From Prevotella sp. CAG:732 (GTDB lineage Bacteria; Bacteroidota; Bacteroidia; Bacteroidales; Bacteroidaceae), in the NCBI GenBank assembly GCA_000436035.1, contig FR893210.1:1-14458 (forward strand): a DNA stretch of 14,458 bases. The letters are read 5' to 3'. Below are positions 1 to 5,091 of this stretch, piece by piece. The translations under genes and the position numbers were made by a program. How positions within the stretch are numbered: the stretch's first letter is position 1; every line of letters starts with the position of its first letter. The notes under the pieces are model-generated. The model was not told where the DNA came from, made no database searches, and saw only the letters and a program-made list of their open reading frames with translations.

Positions 1-610
1 GGCAGGTCAGGAGCCTTTCGTATTCGACCACGACTGCCGCGAGGGTATCTGCGGTATGTGCTCTCTCTACATCAATGGTACTCCACATGGTAAGACAGAG
101 CGTGGCGCTACAACCTGTCAGCTCTATATGCGTCGTTTCAACGATGGCGACGTGATCACCGTAGAGCCTTGGCGTTCTGCTGGTTTCCCTATCATCAAGG
201 ACTGTATGGTTGACCGTTCAGCCTTCGATAAGATTATCCAGGCAGGTGGTTACACCAGCATCCGTACCGGTCAGGCTCAGGATGCTAATGCTATCTTGAT
301 TCCTAAGGAGAATGCAGACGAGGCTATGGACTGCGCTACATGTATCGGTTGCGGTGCTTGTGTAGCAGCATGTAAGAATGGTTCTGCAATGCTCTTCGTT
401 AGCTCAAAGGTTAGCCAGTTGGCACTTCTCCCACAGGGTCGTGTAGAGGCTGCTGCTCGCGCTAAGAAGATGATTGCACGCATGGATGAGCTTGGTTTCG
501 GTAACTGTACTAACACCCGCGCTTGCGAGGCTGTATGTCCTAAGAACGAGACCATCGCTAACATCGCTCGCTTGAACCGTGAGTTCTTGAAGGCTAAGTT
601 GGCTGATTAA
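1..610 (+). CDS. sdhB: Fumarate reductase/succinate dehydrogenase iron-sulfur subunit, 5' truncated by window
   Basis: Iron-sulfur subunit (FrdB/SdhB) carrying electrons between the flavoprotein subunit and the membrane cytochrome b in the fumarate/succinate couple; in Bacteroidales it usually serves fumarate reduction to succinate. The frame is open from base 2, so the gene begins before the window; 202 residues are visible and about 50 are missing. The plant-type [2Fe-2S] ligands are in CREGICGMC (visible residues 12-20) with a fourth Cys at 39. The [4Fe-4S] motif CIGCGACVAAC is at 114-124, and further cluster Cys residues are at 169, 175 and 179 (the last in CEAVCP). The flavoprotein and cytochrome b genes would be expected just upstream, out of view. 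It ends at TAA 608-610, followed by hairpins. Family call is sure; whether frdB or sdhB is the better name depends on physiology. Confidence 0.95.
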   Translation, partial: AGQEPFVFDHDCREGICGMCSLYINGTPHGKTERGATTCQLYMRRFNDGDVITVEPWRSAGFPIIKDCMVDRSAFDKIIQAGGYTSIRTGQAQDANAILIPKENADEAMDCATCIGCGACVAACKNGSAMLFVSSKVSQLALLPQGRVEAAARAKKMIARMDELGFGNCTNTRACEAVCPKNETIANIARLNREFLKAKLAD

Positions 611-616
611 AGCTTC

Positions 617-633
617 CGCATCAGTGTGATGCG
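617..633 (+). other. Small perfect hairpin just after sdhB stop
   Basis: CGCATCA (617-623), loop GTG, TGATGCG (627-633) form a perfect 7-bp stem 6 bp after the sdhB stop codon. There is no T-tract, so it is not a terminator by itself; it may protect the 3' end of the mRNA or slow polymerase before the larger hairpin at 649-690. Confidence 0.5.
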
Positions 634-648
634 AATGATAAAATAGAT

Positions 649-690
649 AAAGTGGGTGAAGGACCGATTGGTTTTTCGCCCACTTTTTTT
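649..690 (+). terminator. Intrinsic terminator of the sdh/frd operon
   Basis: AAAGTGGGTGAA (649-660) pairs with TTCGCCCACTTT (675-686) as a 12-bp stem with one G-T wobble; ACC/GGT inside the loop can extend it. A run of seven T (684-690) follows the G+C part. Strong Rho-independent terminator on the plus strand. Confidence 0.88.
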
Positions 691-772
691 GTGGCTATAC
701 CTAGATATTATTATATGTATGGCTATGTTTTCATGTAATGATGGCTATGTAGTTCATTCTACAAGGCTTGGT

Positions 773-836
773 GGGGCGAGTGCCCAGGCTATGGGCATTG
801 AGTGCCCAACCTAAGGGGCATGAGTGCCCCTAGCCT
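773..836 (+). repeat. Three GGGC-nnn-GAGTGCCC units forming nested hairpins
   Basis: Three imperfect units occur at 773-785, 793-807 and 815-830, each a GGGC(A) arm and a (T)GCCC arm around a short GAG-containing loop. The third, GGGGCA-TGAG-TGCCCC, is a perfect 6-bp hairpin. AGGCTA (786-791) and TAGCCT (831-836) are inverted copies enclosing units two and three, giving a three-way-junction or cruciform shape. No ORF explains it. Function unknown; an intergenic palindromic repeat or an RNA structure are both possible. Confidence 0.6.
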
Positions 837-907
837 GAGAATTTCAACTTCCTCTATGCGCTTGTGAAGCAGAAAAACTAGGCTTTTGTAGATGCTTTTG
901 CCAAAAT

Positions 908-1041
908 CGTGATACATTTCTCCGAAAACGTGATACTTGGCTGATACTTTTTCCTGCTTTTTCGAGATGTGTCAGTGCTTCTATATGTCAGTATATCAGC
1001 ACTTTCTGAAGAATTTTCTCGCAAAAATGATACAATGATAC
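908..1041. repeat. Cluster of five TGATAC words, two as CGTGATAC 21 bp apart
   Basis: CGTGATAC occurs at 908-915 and 929-936 (21-bp period, two helical turns); TGATAC recurs at 942-947, 1028-1033 and 1036-1041. Five copies of a 6-mer in 134 bp, all in the same orientation and outside any gene, suggest protein-binding sites or decayed repeat DNA. No matching inverted copies were seen. Confidence 0.4.
974..1003. repeat. AT-rich inverted repeat (hairpin) within the TGATAC cluster
   Basis: AGTGCT (974-979) and AGCACT (998-1003) are inverted copies; inside them TATA (982-985) and TATA (992-995) pair further, leaving a short loop. TGTCAG is also repeated directly at 970-975 and 986-991. No T-tract follows, so this is not a terminator; an operator or an AT-rich structure is possible. 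Confidence 0.35.
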
Positions 1042-1205
1042 TTTTCTTGGGAGAAACTTTTTATGTGTGTAGATGCTTGCAATGATTTGTACAAATTGGA
1101 TTGGGTAGTCAAAGTCTAGAATACTATCTTACGTTAAAAGGCTGATTTGTGAGTACAGCAATTGTTTCCAAAGGTTAAAAAACAAAAGAATTGTGCGCTT
1201 TTTTC

Positions 1206-1235
1206 TTGCAAAAACCTCAGAAAGGTGTAAATTTG
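1206..1235 (+). promoter_or_regulatory. Bacteroidetes-type promoter overlapping first 33-bp repeat
   Basis: TTG at 1206-1208 and TAAATTTG at 1228-1235 (match to TAnnTTTG) are separated by 19 bp. The first copy of the CTCAGAAA-type repeat fills the spacer, so anything bound to the repeat would occlude the promoter. Predicted start is near 1242, putting repeats two and three in the leader of the (now broken) ATPase gene. Confidence 0.45.
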
Positions 1236-1296
1236 TACGTTGAAAAATCTCAGAAACGTGTAAGGAGGATGCGTGAAAAATCTCAGAAACGTGTAA
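1210..1296. repeat. Three-copy direct repeat, 33-bp period, upstream of ATPase remnant
   Basis: Core CTCAGAAACGTGTAA, preceded by AAAAAT or AAAAAC, ends at 1230, 1263 and 1296, exactly 33 bp apart (three helical turns). Copies two and three are identical over 22 bp; copy one (AAAAACCTCAGAAAGGTGTAA) differs at a few positions. The sequence between cores is not conserved, so it is a phased array of sites and not a simple tandem duplication. It sits 12 bp before the start codon of the ATPase remnant, over and behind a promoter, as expected for operators or leader-RNA elements. Confidence 0.75.
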
Positions 1297-1308
1297 AATG
1301 GAGTGGGT

Positions 1309-1516
1309 ATGAAACGAAAGATATATCAGCAACTGCTTGACTGGAAGCAAAATAGACGAGGTGAAGTCGGGTTCAAACTATACGATTACATCGCTAAAGA
1401 AGTGCATTAAGAAATATGACAAGCAATTGGCTACACCATACGTGCTTCATGATAAGGACTTGAAGGTAGAGGATGGCATCACGTATCTTCCGCTGTATAT
1501 GACTCCTTTGCTATAA
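1309..1516 (+). pseudogene. Remnant of DUF4143-type AAA ATPase gene (internal deletion, frameshifted)
   Basis: The ATG at 1309 begins MKRKIYQQLLDWKQNRRGEV, resembling the N-terminus of Bacteroidales ATP-binding proteins with a C-terminal DUF4143 domain. Just after this the frame changes: from 1358 a different frame reads EVKSGSNYTITSLKK and runs to ...YLPLYMTPLL and TAA 1514-1516, which resembles the C-terminal end of the same family (EVKSG... YTKDL... LP-YM). The nucleotides GGTGAAGTC at 1360-1368 serve both 'GEV' of the N-terminal frame and 'VKS' of the C-terminal frame, which suggests deletion by recombination between short matching sequences. Walker A, Walker B and most of DUF4143 are gone (family members run about 400 residues). 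The N-terminal frame stops at 1408-1410. Family assignment is from memory of these termini, not from a search. Confidence 0.62.
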
Positions 1517-1526
1517 AGCGACATGA

Positions 1527-1557
1527 GGGCTGCGACAGAATCTGTTGCAGCCCTTTT
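1527..1557 (+). terminator. Terminator after the ATPase remnant
   Basis: GGGCTGCGACAGA (1527-1539) and TCTGTTGCAGCCC (1541-1553) are inverted with one G-T wobble; with a realistic loop the stem is 11-12 bp. TTTT follows at 1554-1557. It probably survives from the intact ATPase gene. Confidence 0.75.
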
Positions 1558-1656
1558 GGCTTCTTATTAATAGCTACTGTGCTCCCAAACATCATCATTT
1601 TTCAGTTCTAACCGAAAATAATCCACGAAAAATATACAAGTTATCATTATTTTGCT

Positions 1657-1664
1657 TACCTTTG
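1657..1664 (+). promoter_or_regulatory. -7 element for candidate noncoding RNA
   Basis: TACCTTTG matches the Bacteroidetes -7 consensus TAnnTTTG and would start transcription at about 1669-1672, exactly where the first paired helix (GGATACC) begins. No clear TTTG is present at the usual -33 distance; the upstream region is AT-rich. Confidence 0.5.
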
Positions 1665-1668
1665 CAGC

Positions 1669-2049
1669 GGATACCATTCTCGCTCACGCCGTGTTGAGGC
1701 ATTTTGAGCCGCTCAAAGGCGATAACTCATGCAGAGACGGATGGTTGGTGGGATAAGGTATCACGACATAATATAAAGGCGTTTACTTGACGCTCTGAAC
1801 TTGACTCTTAGGAACTTCGCAAACTCCAAATCTTGTCAAAGACAGTGCAACGGTAGATGCTTACGGGATGTGTATATCCACATCCCTTTTACTGATATGG
1901 CACTTTTCTTATAAATGTGTCTTATATTGGTATGGGGGAAGGTGTATTCATATCGGCGTGGGCTTCGACGTTGTTCGTTTCGACAAGATGGGCAATGCGA
2001 AGGCCTCTAAGAGTGGGACGGACAACAGGTAGAGTTCCCACGCTTTTTT
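1669..2049 (+). ncRNA. Candidate large structured noncoding RNA (about 380 nt)
   Basis: No ORF fills this stretch, but helices follow one another. Domain I is closed by GATACC (1670-1675)/GGTATC (1757-1762) and holds CGCC/GGCG (1687-1690/1718-1721) around hairpin TTTGAG-CCG-CTCAAA (1703-1717). Domain II has GCGT/ACGC (1779-1782/1790-1793) and TTGAC/GTCAA (1801-1805/1835-1839). Domain III is GGGATGTG/CACATCCC (1865-1872/1879-1886) followed by TTTT. Domain IV is closed by CTGATATG (1892-1899)/CATATCGG (1949-1956) with one wobble. Domain V is GCGTGGG (1956-1962)/CCCACGC (2037-2043) followed by T6. A -7 element lies just upstream. I do not recognise the RNA class; consensus blocks of RNase P RNA and tmRNA are absent. 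Because domain III could terminate, the alternative is a 220-nt RNA plus a separate element at about 1890-2049. Confidence 0.5.
1865..1890 (+). terminator. Terminator-like hairpin inside the candidate RNA
   Basis: GGGATGTG (1865-1872), loop TATATC, CACATCCC (1879-1886), then TTTT (1887-1890): an 8-bp perfect stem with a short T run. It may terminate a 220-nt RNA beginning near 1669, or partially read through into the downstream domain that ends with T6 at 2044-2049. Confidence 0.5.
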
Positions 2050-2080
2050 GTTTTGCCGTAAATGGTTTCGTGTAACTTTG
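2047..2080 (+). promoter_or_regulatory. Promoter for the LRR/Big_2 protein gene
   Basis: TAACTTTG at 2073-2080 matches TAnnTTTG. TTTG occurs 17 bp (2052-2055) and 22 bp (2047-2050) upstream. Transcription would start near 2087, giving a leader of about 180 nt before the ATG at 2270. The promoter begins in the T-run that ends the upstream structured RNA. Confidence 0.5.
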
Positions 2081-2159
2081 CTTTTATTTGGGAACAGAAG
2101 CATAATAGAATGTTGTATGTTAAATGCAGTGCCTTTTTGTTTATGTTGCTTTGAGACAG

Positions 2160-2174
2160 ACGATATTATATCGT
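2160..2174. promoter_or_regulatory. Palindrome ACGATAT-T-ATATCGT in the LRR gene leader
   Basis: A perfect 7-bp inverted repeat around one T, about 95 bp before the start codon and downstream of the proposed start of transcription. Symmetry fits a dimeric regulator site; an AT-rich hairpin is the alternative. No partner copy was found in the window. Confidence 0.3.
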
Positions 2175-2269
2175 TTGTTGAGATGGTAGTGGGAGGCATT
2201 GAATGTTTATATTAGGACTTAGTGATATTGTAAATAAACAATTATCAAAAGAATTCAATATTTTGTAAT

Positions 2270-4021
2270 ATGAAACAGTTTTACGTATTTTTTATGAGTT
2301 TGCTTGCATCTCTCAATGTGAGTGCGCAAGACAAGGTGATGACGATTGACAATCAAACTCCTGGTTGGCTATCAAGTAATATGACTTACGCTCAGCAGGT
2401 CGCAGTGGAGGATTTGCCTATTACTGGCTACATCAATCCTACGGATATGGAGTTTGTAAATGGGTTAATTAATCGCCGAAGTTTGAAGGTCTTAAATTTA
2501 GATAAAGTGCATCTAGTTGATGAATATAATGATGATGTGCTTTGGAGGAATTTTATCAGCTGTAGCAAGCCTTTGCAAAAACTTGTTATGCCGAGAACTC
2601 TGGTTTATTCTCCAAATACTTCTTCTCTGAATGCGGCTAATATAGATAGTCTTGTTATAAATTCAGGTGCTTTACGAGAAAATTGTTTGTCACGTGTTCC
2701 TAGACATTTGATATTTACAGAGAATGTTATGCGTATTCCGAAACTTGCATTTAATATTAATGAGAGTTCCGATGCAGGTCGTTGTGTTGTCACGTTGCCT
2801 TCTACGATAAAAGAAATTGGTGCATGTGCTTTTTGTGGTTATGTGATCTCTGATGCTGATTTCCTATTACCCGATAGCATTGTCCGTTTGGGAAGCCCAG
2901 AAGATAGTGAAAGGGCTTGGTTTGTTCAATGGAACGGGGGAGGAACAGACAATGTCGTCCCCATTTCTTCAACTCGTTTTGAATTTCCAGAAAGTCTTAA
3001 AGCCTATCATGGAGGGTATGGATATATAGGCGGTTATTACCAGTCTTACTATACTAAATACGCCCAGCATGAATATACTTCGGATACGATAATTGTAGGT
3101 TCTAAATGTGATACTTTGGGGATTCAGCTCACTGCTAAAATTGCATATTTTAAGGTTGCAACCCCACCCAAGTATTTACAGAATAGTAATAAAAAATTCC
3201 CTTATAATATAGACAAGCTATATGTCCCAAAAGGAAGTCTTGACGCTTATAAGAAGGTATTTGGAAGTTATAGCACTTACATAAAGGAAATTGAGGAAAT
3301 AAAGACGATTGAGAATATAGCGCTCCGTTACACTTCTCCTCATAAAATGCTAAAAGAAGAGTCTTGTGAGTTGTTTGACGAAATCCAACCAGCTGATGCT
3401 TTTGACAAGCGTATCAAGTGGAGTAGTAGTAATGAAGAGGTTGCTACTGTAGATGCGAATGGTGTTGTTACAGCTCACAAGAACGGTACAGCGACAATAA
3501 CCGTCTCGTCCTATGATGGTAGTGTGACGAACTCGTGTGAGATAATCGTTGCTCAGCCAGTAACAGGTGTATCTATAGAGCCTGCAGAAATAGAATTTCA
3601 TAATTTGGGTGATAAAGCACAGCTAAAGGCGGTTTTTGAGCCAGAGGATGCAACTAACAAAAATGTGACGTGGAAGAGTAGTAATGAAAGTGTATGCTCG
3701 ATTTCTGCTGATGGTAGTATAATTGCAACGGGTTATGGAAAAACAGTGGTCCTTGCAACAACAGAAGATGGCAATTTTGTTGGCACTTGTATTGTGGTTG
3801 TTACTGAAGCGTCTGCAATTAAGCAAACTTCATTGTCAGAGAGCGGCTTTAAGGTAATAGATAGAACAATCGTTTTTGATGATTCAAATGATGTTGAAAG
3901 TCAAATAACTACGTTAGGAGGTGCGCTTGTTTACAAAGGCAATGCCAAGCGTATATGTTTGAGGTCTGGGATGTATCTTGTCAAAGCTGGTTCTAAGGTT
4001 CGAAAGGTCTGTATTCCATAA
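2270..4021 (+). CDS. Exported BspA-like LRR protein with two Big_2 domains
   Basis: Predicted cell-surface or secreted protein, 583 residues. A signal peptide spans residues 1-19 (cleavage after NVSA). Residues 60-340 resemble degenerate BspA-type leucine-rich repeats: LPSTIKEIGACAF (176-188), LPDSIVRLG (200-208), and the characteristic repeat-end segment LYVPKGSLDAYKKVF (317-331). Two bacterial Ig-like (Big_2) domains follow at about 345-427 (IKWSSSNEEVATVDANGVVT) and 432-512 (VTWKSSNESVCSISADG). The last 20 residues (GMYLVKAGSKVRKVCIP) look like the C-terminal tail of many Prevotella exported proteins, perhaps a type IX sorting signal. By family analogy it may act in adhesion or glycan contact; no enzyme motif is seen. 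It is lower in G+C than the neighbouring housekeeping genes, stands alone between a structured RNA and a terminator, and has its own promoter. Confidence 0.88.
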   Translation: MKQFYVFFMSLLASLNVSAQDKVMTIDNQTPGWLSSNMTYAQQVAVEDLPITGYINPTDMEFVNGLINRRSLKVLNLDKVHLVDEYNDDVLWRNFISCSKPLQKLVMPRTLVYSPNTSSLNAANIDSLVINSGALRENCLSRVPRHLIFTENVMRIPKLAFNINESSDAGRCVVTLPSTIKEIGACAFCGYVISDADFLLPDSIVRLGSPEDSERAWFVQWNGGGTDNVVPISSTRFEFPESLKAYHGGYGYIGGYYQSYYTKYAQHEYTSDTIIVGSKCDTLGIQLTAKIAYFKVATPPKYLQNSNKKFPYNIDKLYVPKGSLDAYKKVFGSYSTYIKEIEEIKTIENIALRYTSPHKMLKEESCELFDEIQPADAFDKRIKWSSSNEEVATVDANGVVTAHKNGTATITVSSYDGSVTNSCEIIVAQPVTGVSIEPAEIEFHNLGDKAQLKAVFEPEDATNKNVTWKSSNESVCSISADGSIIATGYGKTVVLATTEDGNFVGTCIVVVTEASAIKQTSLSESGFKVIDRTIVFDDSNDVESQITTLGGALVYKGNAKRICLRSGMYLVKAGSKVRKVCIP

Positions 4022-4097
4022 GTAAGCCCCCAAAAGCGGTGCTGCTATTGGTGTACTAGCAGTGTAAGGAAAGAAATTGTAAAATAAGGCAATAAGT

Positions 4098-4136
4098 AAA
4101 AGCGGCTATTCTCGATTAGGGAATGGTCGCTTTTCT
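4098..4136 (+). terminator. Terminator of the LRR/Big_2 gene
   Basis: AAAAGCGGCTATTC (4098-4111) pairs with GAATGGTCGCTTTT (4121-4134) as a 14-bp stem with two G-T wobbles and a 9-nt loop. T run 4131-4134 follows the G+C core. The A-run on the left arm makes it usable in both directions. Confidence 0.8.
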
Positions 4137-4189
4137 ATATTACTTAGGGCCACAATTTGCGACCTTGAAGTATAATTGTCCTCTGATTT

Positions 4190-4221
4190 TTTGTGAGTTC
4201 CAGATATTAGTTGTATATTTG
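4190..4221 (+). promoter_or_regulatory. Promoter of the dipeptidase-methyltransferase operon
   Basis: TTTG at 4190-4193 and TATATTTG at 4214-4221 (TAnnTTTG) with a 20-bp spacer, a full match to the Bacteroidetes -33/-7 pattern. Start of transcription is expected near 4228, giving a leader of about 110-135 nt that includes the ORF6N remnant. Confidence 0.65.
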
Positions 4222-4314
4222 CCGAATAATTTTATGTTTCAGCTGACAAAAGAAGAATTTGAAAATTGGAAGTCGCAAATTGCGACATCCAATTCAATGA
4301 CAATGACGAGTTGA
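4216..4314 (+). pseudogene. ORF6N-domain (phage antirepressor-like) gene remnant
   Basis: The plus frame reads YLPNNFMFQLTKEEFENWK, continues SQIATSNS and stops at 4312-4314. The first part closely resembles the middle of ORF6N domains (a DNA-binding domain of phage antirepressors and accessory genes), where a FP-x-FMFQLTKEE segment is followed by SQ-ATS and then a YAFTEQGVAML core. That core and everything after it are missing, as is the N-terminal half. A live promoter now overlaps the fragment. Called from recognised sequence flavour; about 27 matching codons. Confidence 0.62.
4272..4286. repeat. Palindrome GTCGCAA-A-TTGCGAC
   Basis: Perfect 7-bp inverted repeat in the leader of the dipeptidase operon. 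The related word TTGCGACCTT recurs at 4157-4166 and in the terminator region at 11555-11564 and 11575-11584. In this copy the sequence also encodes the SQIAT part of the ORF6N remnant, so the symmetry may be incidental. Confidence 0.35.
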
Positions 4315-4326
4315 TAAGGAGAATTA

Positions 4327-4365
4327 ATGGTGAAGAATAAATGCTGTACAGAAATTCAACAATGA
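4327..4365 (+). CDS. Possible 12-codon leader peptide overlapping the dipeptidase start
   Basis: AAGGAG at 4316-4321 is 5 bp before an ATG (4327) that opens MVKNKCCTEIQQ and ends in TGA at 4363-4365. That TGA overlaps the internal ATG at 4362 of the dipeptidase frame as ATGA. The only good Shine-Dalgarno in this leader therefore serves this small ORF, and the dipeptidase could be translated by coupling. It may also simply be chance in an A-rich leader. Confidence 0.3.
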   Translation: MVKNKCCTEIQQ

Positions 4366-5084
4366 TGAAAGCAAGAAAGATAATGATTCTCTTGGCTGCG
4401 TGCCTTCTCTTGACGAGCAATGGGCAGGCTTGGGGAAAAACAAGAATGCTGCAAGGTAAGCAGCAGGAACAGAAGTTGAGTGCCACGGCAAAATCGCTGG
4501 CTCGACAAGGCTACGTGAATATCAAGGACGTGGATAAGAGCATCCAAGTATCCTTGATGTATGCCCGTGCCGACAACTTCTGTGGTAAGGTGTTGTATGG
4601 TGACCTGAAGGAGGCTTATCTCCATCCGAAGGCTGCCAAGGCTCTGAAGGAGGCGCAGACTTATCTCAAGTCGCTTCATCCACATCTTAGCTTGAAGATT
4701 TATGATGCTTCCCGTCCGATGAGCATCCAACAGAAGATGTGGAATGTGGTGAAAGGCACCAAGAATGATATCTATGTGTCGAACCCAGCGCATGGAGGCG
4801 GTATGCACAACTATGGCATGGCAGTGGATATTACTCTCTGCAATGAGAAGGGAGATACACTTGACATGGGAACCAAGGTGGATTATTTCGGCAAGGCGGC
4901 GCATATCGACCAAGAGGCACAATTGGTGGCTAGCAAGCGCATCTCCAAACAGGCCTTGCGCAATAGGGAACTACTGAGAAAGGTGATGCGCCATGCAGGA
5001 TGGAAGCCACTCCGTACGGAATGGTGGCATTTCAATCTCTGTTCCCGTGCCACGGCTAAGAAATACTATAAGGTAATCAAGTAA
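4341..5084 (+). CDS. D-Ala-D-Ala dipeptidase, peptidase family M15D (VanX/DdpX-like)
   Basis: Zinc dipeptidase predicted to hydrolyse D-Ala-D-Ala (EC 3.4.13.22 family) outside the cytoplasmic membrane, in peptidoglycan peptide turnover or use of D-Ala. Counting from the ATG at 4341, the VanX-type residues are present: R125 in YDASRP, H156 and D163 in HNYGMAVDIT (zinc ligands), LDMGTKVDYF at 174-183, and E227 and H230 in EWWHF (catalytic base and third ligand). The N-terminal IMILLAACLLLTSNGQA is a signal peptide; the LAAC could be a lipobox, but the hydrophobic stretch continues past it, so signal peptidase I cleavage near GQA is equally likely. Starts at 4362 or 4365 (MMKARK...) give a more typical signal peptide than 4341. 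The methyltransferase gene follows 7 bp after the stop. No vancomycin-resistance partners are near, so a housekeeping role is likelier. Confidence 0.9.
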   Translation: MLYRNSTMMKARKIMILLAACLLLTSNGQAWGKTRMLQGKQQEQKLSATAKSLARQGYVNIKDVDKSIQVSLMYARADNFCGKVLYGDLKEAYLHPKAAKALKEAQTYLKSLHPHLSLKIYDASRPMSIQQKMWNVVKGTKNDIYVSNPAHGGGMHNYGMAVDITLCNEKGDTLDMGTKVDYFGKAAHIDQEAQLVASKRISKQALRNRELLRKVMRHAGWKPLRTEWWHFNLCSRATAKKYYKVIK

Positions 5085-5091
5085 GTGAAGA

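Noticed and set aside
826..882. Short frame reading ENFNFLYALVKQKN and a stop, as a gene end
   Set aside because: Only about 15 codons after a stop within the hairpin cluster; too short to assign and no continuing frame upstream.
1085..1096. 12-bp palindrome ATTTGTACAAAT as an operator
   Set aside because: Perfect but short and AT-rich, with no second copy and no promoter placed around it; expected by chance in such DNA.
1210..1296. 33-bp repeats as a CRISPR array
   Set aside because: Only three units; with a 22-bp core the 'spacers' would be 11 bp, far too short, and there are no cas genes. Position before a start codon fits regulatory repeats.
1129..1350. 73-codon minus-strand ORF with LHVSEIF repeats
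   Set aside because: The protein repeat is only the 33-bp DNA repeat read in its open frame; it runs across the ATPase remnant and has no other support.
1669..2049. RNase P RNA, tmRNA or an IscB/IsrB guide RNA
   Set aside because: No RNase P core consensus, no tRNA-like 3' CCA end or tag reading frame, and no IscB/IsrB or TnpB gene nearby.
4341..5084. Vancomycin-resistance role for the VanX-like dipeptidase
   Set aside because: No vanH, vanA/B/D-type ligase or VanRS regulator nearby; the chromosomal context is housekeeping and the family is common in Bacteroidales.
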